Part shown: piece after piece, positions 42,710 to 54,182 of the stretch
How the letters are laid out: the number at the start of each line of letters is the position of its first letter
How positions within the stretch are numbered: position 1 is the stretch's first letter
Source: Isoetes taiwanensis
Taxonomy: Eukaryota; Streptophyta; Lycopodiopsida; Isoetales; Isoetaceae
Direction: 5' to 3'
Assembly: GCA_021234155.1 (NCBI GenBank)
Contig: JAJEKV010000044.1
Span: 11,103,764 to 11,167,763, forward strand
Length of the DNA: 64,000 bases
Program-made: the position numbers and the translations under genes
Notes under the pieces: generated by a model
Told to the model about the DNA's origin: nothing
Databases searched by the model: none
The model's input: only the letters and a program-made list of their open reading frames with translations

Positions 42710-43379
42710 AGCGTTGATTGATTTTGCGAACAAGCTTATCACTTGCTCCAAGCAATTACATTGAAGCGCAGAATTAGTTGAAAATTGCAGGACTTACTAT
42801 TACAACTGCTCCCGTCAAAAAGCGTCATAAAATGATAAGCATCCTGTATCATCACAATTGCTCCCGTTGCCAGTTGTCATAGCTTTCCTTTCAACCCATT
42901 GTAATATGCCAACATCAATAAAAACTGTATTCAAAACATTAATAAGCTTACTATATCAAAAACACTGCTCAGATGAGAACAAATTTAATTTCTTCTACAC
43001 ATGTTAGATGTGAAATAACTTCAATTGGCATCTCTTTTATTAAAAACTAGTAGTAAGACAGGCTTGGGGCTGGAAAAGATTGGATGCAGATAGGACGAAG
43101 AACAGATCCAAATAAAAATGAAAATGTCTAGGTCTATGTGTGTATATTTTGTTGCCATTGTATGCATGGTAATAATCCAAATATGAGTGAAAACCTAAAC
43201 TGGCCAACATTTTATATTCTTACATGACTTGGGAAGTTTCTAACCATCTAAGGTTATGTCGTGGCAGATTTTATTTAAATGGTTGATGCACAAGAGTTTC
43301 TTTTGTTGAGCATACCACGCTTAATTGAATTACATGTAGGTCTCACTTGGAAAAGATAGACAAAAAAAGCCATTGAGAT

Positions 43380-43845
43380 AGCTCCAGCTCAGACCGATTG
43401 TTTGCTTTGCCAAAGATTAGACCACTATGTTTTGCAAAATAGTGGGTAGAAAATGAGCTAATCAAAGATTATTGAATTGCAGTTCGGTTTCACCTAGAAA
43501 GATAAGAAGAAAGCCAATGGGAAACTACGGCCATGAGCCCAACGAACATGTGACATTCCATTAAACGTGTACCATGTACACGTGCTCAAATATTGCTTTA
43601 TCAACACATTTCTAGACATTGGGCTTAATTCCAATGGTGAGTGGCTTTCATCTGCATAATCAAACCTGTAAAATGAAGCAAACAAGCAAATGGAAACAAT
43701 CTCTAGTTCAAACCAACTGTTTGCTTTATCAAAGACTAGACAACTATGTTTTGCAAAATAATGGGTACGTTATCACCAATGATTGAATCACAATACGGTT
43801 TCACCTAGAAAGATAGATAGAAAAGGCCAATGGGAAACCATCCAC
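43380..43845. repeat. diverged tandem duplication, period ~320 bp
   Basis: TTTGCTTTGCCAAAGATTAG at 43399 pairs with TTTGCTTTATCAAAGACTAG near 43721; GGTTTCACCTAGAAAGATA occurs at about 43484 and 43797. The copies are well diverged. The flanking stretch 42715-44450 has no supportable gene. Confidence 0.65.
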
Positions 43846-44454
43846 TAGATGTGTGCTATGTACACTAGCACAAATATTGCTTTTACAACACATTTCTATA
43901 GGCACTGGGCTTAATTCAATTGGTGAGTGGCTTCGATTGCATAATTAGACTTGTAAGATGAAAGAGACAAGCAAATGGAAATGAACAAGCTTGTAGAGAG
44001 GGTACTTCACTTTCCAAATATTATCAATAAAACAATCCACTAGGTACATCACTGTGAACGGTGTTTGCTACCATACACATGACTGTCTAGAAAAATCCAC
44101 AATTATTGTACAAAGAAACCTCCTTGAATGGGATAGAACACGAGGTTATTAATATTAGAATGCTATCAAGAGCTAGGAATCAAGGTAAAAGGGAGCACAT
44201 ACCCACAAGAGCTTGGAGAAACAATAACTTGATCTCAAAGAACAAACTGAAAATTGAAATAAAACAAAAATGTGATTAAAATTTTACAAACAACCAGCAA
44301 ACGTAAGAGCTTAAGTAATCAAGCAACCCAACATCATGTCGAGAGCAAGCAATCCAGAATATCATCTAATTGTGATATAGTGCAATCCAACATTTCACGT
44401 GTTACGAACTCTTGAAAGTATAACAACATGTGCTATGCATGCATTTTTTAATAT

Positions 44455-45640
44455 GAACTCCTGGAAGAAGATTAACAAAAATGTACCATGAATGCATTTT
44501 TTACGACCAAGTCCAAATGACTTGCAAAGGCATTTAACAGCTCAGAGCCGACTCTACTACATGCATTTGTCTGGAGTCAACCCAGGTTTATTGCTTTGAT
44601 GGCAATTGTTCTAATCGTTGGACCCCAACATTTAGTGTATCAAAACTCCTGCAAGAAAAATAACAAAGATGTGTTTTGCATGCTTTTTTACAACCAAGTC
44701 CAGATGCCTCCCAAAGGCATTTTGACTACTCCAAAATTTTCCAATAGCCAAAATCTACTACTTGCATTTGTCAGAAGTCGATCCTGGTTCTATTGCTTGG
44801 AAGGCAATTATCTTAACCGTTGGATTAGAAATGCAGCCCGACATTTAGTGGATCATGAACTTCTGGAAGAGGATTAACAAAGATGTGCTTTGCATGCCAT
44901 TTTACAACCAAGTCCAGATGGCTCCCAGTTGGACTACAAATGCAACCCAACGTTTCATGGATTATGAATTCCTGAAAAAAAGATTGAACAAAGATGTTCT
45001 TTGCATGCTTTTTTACAACAAAGTCCAGATGACCTCCAGAGGCATTTGACTACTCAATTGTCTTCCAATAGCCAGAATCTACTAATTACATTTGCTGAGA
45101 GTCAAACCTAAATCTCTTGCTTGGAAGTCAATCATCCTAACTATTGGACTATAAGTGCAATCCAACATTTGGTGTATTGCGAACTCCTGAAAGAATAACA
45201 TGTGCTGTGCATGCATTTTTTACGACCAAGTCCATATGAAGTGCTGGAAGAAGATTAACAAAAATGTGCCATGGATGCATTTTTTACGACCAAGTCCAAA
45301 TGACTTGCAGAGGCATTTAACTACTCAGAACAAACTCTACTACATGCATTTGTCGAGAGTCGAACCTGGGTCTATTGCTTGGAAGGCAATTATCCTAACC
45401 GTTAAACTACAAATGCAACCCAACATTTAGTGCAACATGAACTTCTGGAAGAGGATTAACAAAGACGTGCTTTGCATGCCATTTTTACAACCAAGTCCAG
45501 ATGGCTCCTAGTTGGACTACAAATGCAACCCAACGTTTTGTGGATTATGAATTCCTGAAAAAAGAGTGAACAAAGATGTGCTTTGTATGCTTTTTTACAA
45601 CAAAGTCCAGATGACTTCCAGAGGCATTTGACTACTCAGA
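44455..45640. repeat. tandem array of tRNA-Gly-containing units
   Basis: About eight modules begin with GAACTCCTGGAAGAAGATTA or a variant, continue with TGCATGC-ATTTTTTACAACCAAGTCCAGATG, and in four cases carry a minus-strand tRNA-Gly-like sequence (about 44563-44630, 44764-44837, 45085-45160, 45346-45416). Other modules lack the tRNA part. Units range from about 110 to 330 bp. Confidence 0.8.
45346..45416 (-). tRNA. tRNA-Gly(TCC) pseudogene, best-preserved copy in the array
   Basis: The minus strand shows a 7-bp acceptor stem (GCATTTG with CAAATGC), the A box TTAACGGTTAGG region, an anticodon loop CTTCCAA (anticodon TCC) and a GGTTCGACT T-loop. The T stem has mismatches, and the unit is repeated in decayed form nearby, so it is probably non-functional or a SINE head. 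Confidence 0.55.
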
Positions 45641-45707
45641 AGGCAAATTACGGTGTTTTAATACTTGGCCTCGGATAATTTAATACTTGACGTTTTAATA
45701 CTTAGCC

Positions 45708-46280
45708 TCAAGTCGACATGTCGTCCTCTTTATCATAATTGCACAAGCTTAAAAGCTTAGGAAATGACGAGGCTTTTGCCCCAAAGTGTCCAGCTCTGTG
45801 CATGTCACGGAATGATTTCAAAGATTTGTTGTATGCCATATAACTGAAGATTTGCAAGACATTTGCACAAAATAAAAATGTTGTAACCCAAGTAGGAACT
45901 CTGCTGCATGTATTGTGATGGAAAAGAGAAGGCTCCCGCTTGACAAGAAATCCGATGGTGTTTTCCGCTACTTGAGCAAGGAAACTCGAGTATGTGAGCA
46001 AAGAAACGTGAATAATCGCCTCTTTCTGAACAGCTTGTAACCAATGCTCTGTGCAAAAAACAGAGCTGTCAAAAATACATGTGAAAAGAGCCATGGGGCC
46101 TCGTTCCTGGGAAACAATCTGTGAAAAATATGTCATTGCAGAATTCAAAGAACCAAATGTGGACAATGTCAAAGAAACAAATCTTGACAAATAAAAACTA
46201 GATGTGTTTCTGAGTGGGCAAATACAGAGTGATAGAATCAGATAAAGTGTCGATGTAGAAACAATTTTTAGGCATAACAA
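45708..46280 (-). CDS. unrecognised 190-codon open frame
   Basis: A continuous minus-strand frame with a hydrophobic N terminus (LYLILSLCICPL) and Cys/Ser/Phe-rich composition. I recognise no domain. It may be a chance frame or a repeat fragment; another overlapping frame exists in the same segment. Confidence 0.2.
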   Translation of the reverse strand: MLCLKIVSTSTLYLILSLCICPLRNTSSFYLSRFVSLTLSTFGSLNSAMTYFSQIVSQERGPMALFTCIFDSSVFCTEHWLQAVQKEAIIHVSLLTYSSFLAQVAENTIGFLVKREPSLFHHNTCSRVPTWVTTFLFCANVLQIFSYMAYNKSLKSFRDMHRAGHFGAKASSFPKLLSLCNYDKEDDMST

Positions 46281-46614
46281 CTATTGGAGATGCTTGAAAT
46301 GAAAATAAGAGATTGATCATGAGCCCAAGAGACCCCGGCATGAGGCGCCAGTGTTGGTTTTTGGGGTTCTTAGCATCACCTTGCAGCAACAGTCCATGAC
46401 TGCGGGATGCCACAAGGCTGCCACAAATGCTCATGAATCAACAAAAGAAGATGGGAAGAGACTCCAAGAACAAGAACACAACAAAGAATTAACAAAACAG
46501 AATCATATTGATGCTCCAAAAGGAGGTGCTCCAAAACGTGAGCAAAGCCTAAACAAATGAGAAGAAATGCTCTCTCTAAATAATAGAGCAAAACCCTAAC
46601 CCTAACTGACATCT

Positions 46615-46765
46615 CACCTACCACAGATCTAGGCTAAATCTGGGCCATAGATCGTGGGGTCCAATATGTAAATACATGTGGCCTATGCCACCTACCACAG
46701 ATCTAGGCTAAATCTGGGCCATAGATCCAGTGGTTCAATATGATAAATACATGTGGCCTATGCCA
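46615..46765. repeat. two tandem copies of a 74-bp unit
   Basis: CACCTACCACAGATCTAGGC starts units at 46615 and 46689, which are nearly identical. A short telomere-like CCCTAACCCTAA lies just before, at about 46593. Confidence 0.85.
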
Positions 46766-47277
46766 CTCATACATGTGTTTAGCCCAAAGTGCTCACATTC
46801 CCAGGGTAAGACTTGCTGGTCATACTGGCATATAATGTCCGTGTAATAGGTTGTTCTAGTCAAGGTTGCATGGAAATCAAAGAGATAGTCAAAGACATGG
46901 AAGGCCTCCTCTGCTAAGAATTCATGGATGTGGTTGGCACCGTTGTACCATTCAACAAAGTTTGTGGGCGTGATTGAGCAGAGATTGGAGTAGAAAGTGG
47001 TTGGAAAAAGTTGACAAAGAGCTGGGAAATCGCCTAAAGGGTGAGAGCAAACTTGATGAAGAAGAAATGTCAAATGAGTTCCTTTTTTATAGACTAAGGC
47101 TGCCTAGGTTCTCGTGCCCAAAACTTCTTGTTCGGGTAGACCTATGTTCTAAGGCTATAGATCTTCAAACTAGGTAACATGAAGTGCAAATCCAAACAAA
47201 ACAAGTCAAGAAACACTATAGGCCAGTTTACTAGATAAATTTTGGACAAATTTGGGTCAAACATGTTCGACTCGAAT

Positions 47278-47760
47278 GTTACGTGCGAAATGCGTCTGCG
47301 TTGGGGATGCAAGGCCCTTCGAAGCGGTAAGACCGAGTGGGTCAAATTTGACTAAAACTTAATATTCTTGGGAGATGTAAGATACTAAAATGCAAGTTTG
47401 GCTCTATTCTAGGCTATCTAGCAACTTATCTTATGAAAATCTAGCATGTAGAAGTGCAAAAATGGGTGACTCAGATGTTACCCCATGAAACGCGTTTGCA
47501 TTCTCGACGCAGGCCCCTTCGGCGCGGTATGACCCGAGTGGGTCAATCTAAGCTAAATTTGAATGTTTTTGACAAATTCAAGATGCTACACTGTAAGATT
47601 TAACTAATCCTAAGCATTCTAACAACTTTTCCTACAAAATTTGGACAATTTATGCTAACAAAGAGGGCACTTGGGTGTTACCGCCCGAAATGCGACTTCG
47701 TTCGCGATGCAAGGCCCTTCGGCGCGGTAAGACCTGAGTGGGTCAATTTTGATCAAAAAA
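47278..47760. repeat. three tandem copies of a ~200-bp unit
   Basis: Units at about 47278, 47485 and 47683 share the order GTTACNNNCGAAATGCG, GATGCAAGGCCCTTCG, GCGGTAAGAC and GAGTGGGTCAA. The array abuts the 3' side of H3-like locus 2. Confidence 0.75.
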
Positions 47761-47896
47761 AGTCAATTTTAAGGAGAAATTTGAACTAGCAATCTTAACA
47801 AGAAGATTTTAATTAATTAATGAAGCTATTACACCAGATTGGTTTATACAAAAAGTATTTTTATACAAAATTATGTTGTTACAAAATTACAAGCTT

Positions 47897-49043
47897 TTAA
47901 GGCTTGTCTTTCCGGATCCTCCTAGACAAATGGAGGTCCTTCGGCATCACTGTTACCCTCTTTGCATGGATGGCTCACAAGTTGCCTTCCTCGAAGAGCT
48001 GTACCAGCTCTGTCTCTGCTGCCTCTTGCAGGGATCAGACCAATAGGGGTGTGCCCCTATAATCGGTCCGAAACTCCGGCATGATTTTACGGAGGAGCCG
48101 TTCGAACGGCGTCGTCCGGATCGGGAGATTAGTGCACTGCTGGAAGTGCCTAATCTCCCGAAACACTCTGTCGTGCTTGGAGTTGGATCCATGGTGGACC
48201 TTCTTTGGAGGCTCAGGCCGGGGTGGTGGCGGTTTTGGCTGGTTCTTGGGTCTGCCGGCCTTAACGTACTTTTGTACATTTTGTTTGCAATACCAGTCAT
48301 TGTACCTCTTCCACCTCCGGAGGTACTCCTGGTATACTCTCTTCCTCCTCTCAAATTCGCGATCCTAATTAAACATGAACTCGCGTTCTCCCGCCTTCTG
48401 CTTCTTCACCACCTTGGATGGCTTGGGCCACTTTGGGCAAGGTGGCCGGGCGTCGGTGTTTGAGGTCTCCTCGTCATCACCTTCTAGCTCCTCCTCCTCC
48501 CCGTTGCCGCCTTCTTCCTCCACCTCTTCCTCCTCGTCGGCTTGCTCCCGACGAGGTTTCTCAATGTGGACAGTTCATTTGGGCCGGTCTTGGTTCCTTT
48601 TGGACTGCTTCTCCCTTCTCCTGTCCTCCTTCTCTCGCTCCCTCTTCTTCCTGGCTGCTTGATCTTCCGGCCACTCCGCCACCTTCTCCTCCCCCTTCTT
48701 TTTGTTGGGGCCAACCTGTGGTTGATGGCGCTCCTCCTCCTGCCCCTGTCCTCCTTCCTGCACCTCCTCCTCCCGCTTCTCTTTTTGGCTAGGCAAGGGC
48801 GTGCCGAGCTCAACTGTTTTGCCCGTTCGCTGTGTAGCCCTCGACGAGCTGCTGACTGCCTGCTCATGTATGGTGTGGAAGGTCTCGTCCGTGGAGCTGG
48901 ACGAGTCATTCCGCTCTTCCTCCTCCCTCCCAGGCTTGAGGTGCTTCGGGATTTTCTTTCCGCTACATGCGGCCGCCTCCGCCATGGAAGGTGTCTGCCT
49001 TGGGCTCCTGAATTTCCTTTGCTATGCATTCGGTTCTAGCCAT
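47897..49043 (-). pseudogene. histone H3-like protein with long charged tail (locus 2), four in-frame stops
   Basis: From the ATG at 48985 to the TAA at 47897 one frame of 363 codons is preserved, broken only by TGA (about 48577), TAG (48367) and two TGA codons inside the fold. About 275 codons form a Glu/Lys/Arg/Ser-rich tail with a Pro-rich segment (KNQPKPPPRPEPPKK). The last 90 are an H3 fold: FREIRHFQQCTNL (helix N), PFERLLRKIMPEFRTDY (helix 1), SLQEAAETELVQLFEEGNL (helix 2) and AIHAKRVTVMPKDLHLSRRI (loop 2 and helix 3). Spacing equals canonical H3. A stop replaces the Cys before AIHAK. An upstream ATG at 49043 in another frame reads MARTE, like the H3 N terminus, so a one-base indel near 49000 may separate the true start. 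Intronless and GC-rich in an AT-rich setting. A chromatin role is inferred from the fold only. Confidence 0.75.
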
Positions 49044-49119
49044 ATCTTACGGTTAAGAAAATGGATTAGCTTAAGCTGGAATCGAGAAAGAGAGGTTTGG
49101 AGTGTGTGAGGGAGAGTGG

Positions 49120-49145
49120 GACCCAACAATGGTATTTAAAAAGGG
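49120..49145 (-). promoter_or_regulatory. TATA-like site upstream of H3-like locus 2
   Basis: TTTTTAAATACCATTG on the minus strand lies about 90 bases before the MARTE start. Position and AT content fit a TATA element; evidence is weak. Confidence 0.25.
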
Positions 49146-49590
49146 AAGATGCTCTTAGGGCTAGGAATATTCCCTCACCATTAATAGCCCTATTGAATAG
49201 CCCCCCTAATAAATGTCTGTACTATATATAATTATTCCTTATTATATAATTAAAATTCGAATTTCTCCTAATAGTTTGATGTGTTAATTATAGATTTGCG
49301 CCATTTTTCACCCGGGTCTCGGATTGGGATGATTCTTCGACCCATTTTGGGTGAAATTTGATGCTCATGCATAATTTCCACTCCAATCTTACTAGAACGT
49401 TAATTTGACTCATCCTTTTTCCCCGCATCTATAATTTAGCCTAACTTTATGACCCTACTACTTAGGAGAAAACATTTCTCTCATTTTTCGAGGTTCAATG
49501 TTGGAATTTCTATCCCATGCTCTATTAGGCCGGTTAGACTACTAAGCTAGCGATATGGACAGTGATAGCTCTTGGTCAACCAAGAATATT

Positions 49591-49602
49591 GCTCTGATAC
49601 TA
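49591..49602 (-). other. retroelement primer-binding-site remnant
   Basis: GCTCTGATACTA is the complement of TAGTATCAGAGC, one base off the plant initiator-Met primer binding site. It is followed at 49604 by TGTGATGCTCCC, a possible LTR edge. A minus-strand LTR could extend to the right, but no second copy is present. The rest of 49146-50128 has no supportable gene. Confidence 0.35.
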
Positions 49603-50128
49603 TTGTGATGCTCCCTACTAAATATACGACACCCAGTCATACATCTCGTAGGAAATCCCCCATCCAGCCCTCTGGCCGCATAGGCCCTCCATCTATCCCA
49701 CACCCAAGATATCCCTAGTACGGGAAGGGGGTACGGAGGTGCCTTGACGCCCGTCCCCTATGGTCTCCCATAACAGCGGAAGCATAACATAATATTAGCA
49801 TTAACAACAACAATACATCTAACTACCTCGAAGGGTAGCACATCCATACATTTATGAACAAAGATACCAAGATGCCATGAAACATGAGAGCTGCCCACAG
49901 GTATTCTGTCATCGGAAGTCCGTATATATCAAGCGAGATGTGGTTAATGTGGCCAGAAAGTCGTGATTAACCAGCTCCATCCCATCCAACCAATCATCCC
50001 GCTTGATCCCCATTGGGCTGCACTACCATGGCCCATTCATGGGTCAAGGATGACAAAATGCCCATGCATATGCCATGCATGCCTTGCGTCCATTTGGGGC
50101 CTCCCAACCGTACCTGCCAAATTCCTTT

Positions 50129-52481
50129 CACTTTCTGTCCCTGGACCTGTACCCTGCAGGAGCAGGAGCAGTTGTCCACATTAACCAATTAATACATATT
50201 GACCACAACATAACCAATATGGTCACATTAACCACTTGGTGACCACACTAACCACCATATAACCATGGCCACATTAAGCACGGTCACATTAACCACATTT
50301 AGACATTGGCCACACTAACCACAAGGGTAGTGGTTTAATGTGGCCATGGGTTAATATGGCCATGGGTTAATTTGGACCCAGGTTAATACGGACAGGGGTT
50401 AATTTGGTCATAGGTTATAGTGGTGAATGTGGCCATATGGCCATGTGACACTAACCACAAGGATAGTAGTTTAATGTGTCTATAGGTTAATGTGGCCATG
50501 GGTTTATGTGGACATGGGTTAATGCGGCCAGGGGTTATAATAGTTCGCGTAGCCATGGGTGGATGTGGCCATAGGTTAATGTGGACATGTGGCCTTAGTG
50601 TGGCCATGTGGATACAGGTGAATGTGGCCACATTAAGCACGGTCACATTAACTACATTTGAACATTGGCCACACTAACCACATTTGTAGTGGTTTAATGT
50701 GGCCATAGATTAATGTGGCCATGGGCTAATGTGGACAACATCAACCTATGGCCACATTAATCATGGCTACATTGACCACATAAACCTATGTCCACATTAA
50801 GCCATGGCCATTAAACCACTTCCCTCGTGGTTAGTGTGGCCACATTAACCTATGGCCACACTAACCACCATAACTTATGGCCACATTAGCCCATGTCCAC
50901 ATTAACCCATGGCTATATTAAACCACTTCCCTTGTGGTTAATGTGACTATGGACACAATAACCACCTATGTCCACATTAACCTATGGCCACCTTAACATG
51001 TGGCCACATTAACCACTATAACCTATGGCCACACTAACCACTATAACCTATGGCCACATTAACCCATGTCCATATTAATCCATGGCCCACACACATTAAC
51101 GTATGGCTACATCCACCTATGGCCATATAAACCCATGTCCACATTAATCCATGGCCACATTAACCTATGGCCCTATTAACCTATGTCCACATTAACCTAT
51201 GGCCCTGTGGCCATATTAACCTATGGCCACATCCACCCATGTCCACATTAACGCATGGCCACATTAAACCACTTCCTTTGTGGTTAGTGTGGCCAATGTC
51301 CAAATGTGGTTAATGTGACCATGGACACAATAACCACCTATGTCCACATTAACCTATGGCCCTATGGCCACATTAACCTATGGCCACATCCACCTATGGC
51401 CACACTAACCACTATAACCTATGGCCACATTAACCCATGTCCACATTAACCCATGTCCATATTAAACCACTTCCTTTGTGGTTAGTGTGGCCAATGTCCA
51501 AATGTGGTCGTGGATACTAACCATCTATGTCCACATTAACCTATGGATCTATGGCCACATTAACCTATGGTCACATTAACCTATGGCCATATCCAGCTAT
51601 GGCCACACCAACCACTATAACCTATGGCCACATTAACTGATGTCCACATTAACCCATGGCTACATTAAACCACTTCCCTTGTGGTTAGTGTAGCCAATGT
51701 CCAAATGTGGTTAACTTATAGCCCTATAGCCATATTGAACCTAACCTATGGCCACACTAACCACTATAACCTATCCACACTAACCCTATGGATATTCTAA
51801 GGCCACATGGCCACATCCACCTATGGCACATTCACCTACGGCCACACTAACCACTATAACCTATGGCCAAATTAACCCATGGTCACTTTACAATAGCTAG
51901 ACTAGCCACAATAGAATATTTGGCCACATCCTTCCTTCCTAAAAGATGCCCTTCGCACTCCCACGAAAACACACTAGACCCAACGGCCTTCTTTCGCTTC
52001 TTCCCACACTTCACAAATGGAACTGGCCTAACCAACATTTTTCCATTCAAGTCCTCCACAATGGGTAGGTCAGGTGCAGGAATAGTGTTTAATGTGTAAG
52101 TGGTTAGTCTCTCCAACTTCAAATTAAGTTCTCGTAGTAGGAAACCAACCTCCAGTGCAATCTGAGGGCTACTAGCTATGGTCTCCGTATTGCGGACCAT
52201 GGTGGCAGATATGCTAGCCTCAATTTTTGTAGTGGGGAACTCAGAACCAATCTTCTCCTCACCACTAGAACCTATAGCCACATTAACCACTAGGTACCTA
52301 TGGCTAGATTAGGCACTACCTTGTGGCCAAATTAACCTATGGCGAGCTTAACCTTACCGATGGTCAGATTTACCTTATGGCCAAATTTACCACTGCCATT
52401 TATTGGCCATATTAACAACTTTGGTGCAAGTTGCATTCATGCAACTGCTCTTGCAGGGTAAAGGACCAGGGACAAAAAGTC
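50129..52481. mobile_element. foldback-like element packed with short repeats in both orientations
   Basis: The ends are inverted repeats of about 40 bp: CTTTCTGTCCCTGGACCTGT then ACCCTGCAGGAGCAG at the left, and CTCTTGCAGGGTAAAGGACC then AGGGACAAAAAG at the right. Between them more than 1.9 kb is built from a degenerate TGGCCACATTAACCTA-type unit. The unit runs in both orientations, with switch points marked by a CACTAACCACAAGGGTAGTG module (about 50311, 50449, 50670), and is in one orientation from about 50735 to 51880. A unique block at 51883-52290 interrupts the repeats. No target duplication was found. Confidence 0.65.
51883..52290 (-). CDS. 135-codon frame inside the foldback element
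   Basis: The segment lacks the short repeats around it and is open on the minus strand from an ATG at 52290. Reading: EVGFLLRELNLKLERLTTYT, IPAPDLPIVEDLNGKM, KCGKKRKK. Composition is protein-like, but I recognise no family. It could be a captured gene exon carried by the element. Confidence 0.3.
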   Translation of the reverse strand: MVNVAIGSSGEEKIGSEFPTTKIEASISATMVRNTETIASSPQIALEVGFLLRELNLKLERLTTYTLNTIPAPDLPIVEDLNGKMLVRPVPFVKCGKKRKKAVGSSVFSWECEGHLLGRKDVAKYSIVASLAIVK

Positions 52482-52569
52482 TATTGCAACTTGCACTATA
52501 CAACAGAAATGATTGAAGTGGAGATTGGTAGGTACGATTGCAGGCCCCATAAATCATTTATTCTCGGGC

Positions 52570-52609
52570 ACCTACCTACCTACCTACCTACCTACCTACC
52601 TACCTACCT
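52570..52609. repeat. (CCTA)n microsatellite
   Basis: About ten CCTA units directly precede the left copy of the 1.57-kb duplication. Confidence 0.95.
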
Positions 52610-52613
52610 CCTC

Positions 52614-54182
52614 GCTAAAAGTCTCAAGTCTGGTTGTCTTTAGGCAAACAGACCAAAAGGTTTTTTAATGTTACCCCAGTTTCTAGGTTTAACCTGGGAC
52701 CTTGGACTGAGCTTAGGTGTTGCTGACGTATTTCTTATGATTGCAGAAAAAATGATATTATGCATTATGAGGATGGCAAAATTGACAACGTATGGATCAA
52801 AGAATTGATAGCTCTAAAGTATGATCAATGTATGATTTCCAGAATATAGGTCAGTTCTTCCTTAAATTCTTTTGAACCTCTACTGTTGTTCATTGTTTTA
52901 TTCTTATGTACAATTGATTTTTGAAATAAGCTGGATAAAACATTATCCAATCCACCAAAGGTTTTTATGAGAAGAATTCTCCTTTGGTTGAAGTTTATCT
53001 ACAAAAGAATTCTTAAACTTAAATGACATTGTTTTTGCCAAACATGTCATTTTTCTGATCTTTGGCAGAATTTTGATTGCCATAGTCTTACTTTTGACAT
53101 TGAAGAGTTGACGGGAATAATTATCAAAGCTTGCACGTAAGTTCATCTTTTACTTTAGAGTAGATTTTTATGGGTTGGGTAGGGTCCCTGTGTTGCATCA
53201 GGGCCCTACTCTCCCTGCTGCAATTTCTATTTAAGTCATTTTTTGGCTAAATATGGGGACCTCCTAATCTGAGGTAGGAGGAAGGATTTTTTTTTATATA
53301 TATTTTGTCTGAAGAAATATCCTTAGCCTGTGCTAACTATAGAGGTAGCTATCTACTCAGTAATATGTCAACTGAACTATAGAGCCTTGCAATCTTAAGA
53401 GTTCAACAACCTCACTGAACTTGGTTTACTCACTGAAGTTGTTTGACTGGATCAAGTTACTGTCCACTATGACCGGATACTCTATCTTTCTCATTTTATG
53501 TAGATTTTGTTCCAAAGAGATTTTTGTTGCATAAGGTAACAATACGTTTTGTCTGCAGTGTTTATAGCCATTTTAACTCCACTTTTCCCAACTTTGTTAA
53601 GCCTAACATGCTAGACTTATGCTCTATCTATATGCTAGACTTATGACTCCATAAAATACCCTTGGTCTTATCTTGCTGCAATTTTTTAACAAGTAAAAGT
53701 CAGTTCGTTTTTTCTTTGGATCGTAGATCATTGAACCCTAAATTTTAGGGTTTTCGCTAAACCAAAACGATCACTCCACCTTATGGAAGCCGTCCTAATC
53801 GAATCGATTGATCTCTAACTTCCAATGCTACAGATGGTATCTGAACCGATTGATGCTGCCTCCAGGAGTGCCGACCTCTCACATACTTCTATTTTAAGTT
53901 TCTTTGCATTGCATCTTAGTCCCATGACCTAGATCTGAAATCGATCCGTCGTATGGCTTTTGTGGTCTAGCTTGTTGTATGGTTTTGATTTTGCTTTAAC
54001 CTAAAAGCTTCACGATGCATGGAGATGCCATCTTTACCTTTCGCGATGGCATATGCTAGCTTTCAGGCAGCCGGATAGCTCAGATCAGTTTTTGAGATGG
54101 CTCTTTGTTTGGCTATTTATTACCTGTTGATGGGAAGATGGAAGGACGGATTCAACAAATCCACTCTCCTTAAAAGGAGGAT
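52614..54182. repeat. 1.57-kb direct repeat, copy 1
   Basis: Nearly identical (about 99 percent by eye) to 55901-57476. It contains TGATTGCAG followed by an exon-like segment (HYEDGKIDNVWIKELIALKY, about 52757-52850), CCCTAAATTTTAGGG (about 53735), and TGGTATCTGAACCG at about 53834, close to the primer binding site of plant retroelements. A related LTR-plus-leader origin is possible but unproven. Confidence 0.85.

Noticed and set aside
45346-45416. Functional tRNA-Gly gene
   Set aside because: The T stem has mismatches and the sequence is part of a decaying tandem array; kept as a pseudogene.
47897-48577. TGA codons in the H3-like frame as selenocysteine
   Set aside because: One TGA sits at a conserved Cys position, but land plants are not known to use selenocysteine, no SECIS-like element was seen, and a TAG also interrupts the frame.
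48081-49109. Several long plus-strand and off-frame minus-strand ORFs (Ser/Pro/Leu-rich)
   Set aside because: They are shadows of the GC-rich H3-like tail coding strand; only the minus frame holding the histone fold has recognisable content.
49994-50188. Cys/Ser-rich small proteins at the two ends of the foldback element (CSCRV...QGQKV)
   Set aside because: The similarity of the two frames is explained by the terminal inverted repeats rather than by coding.
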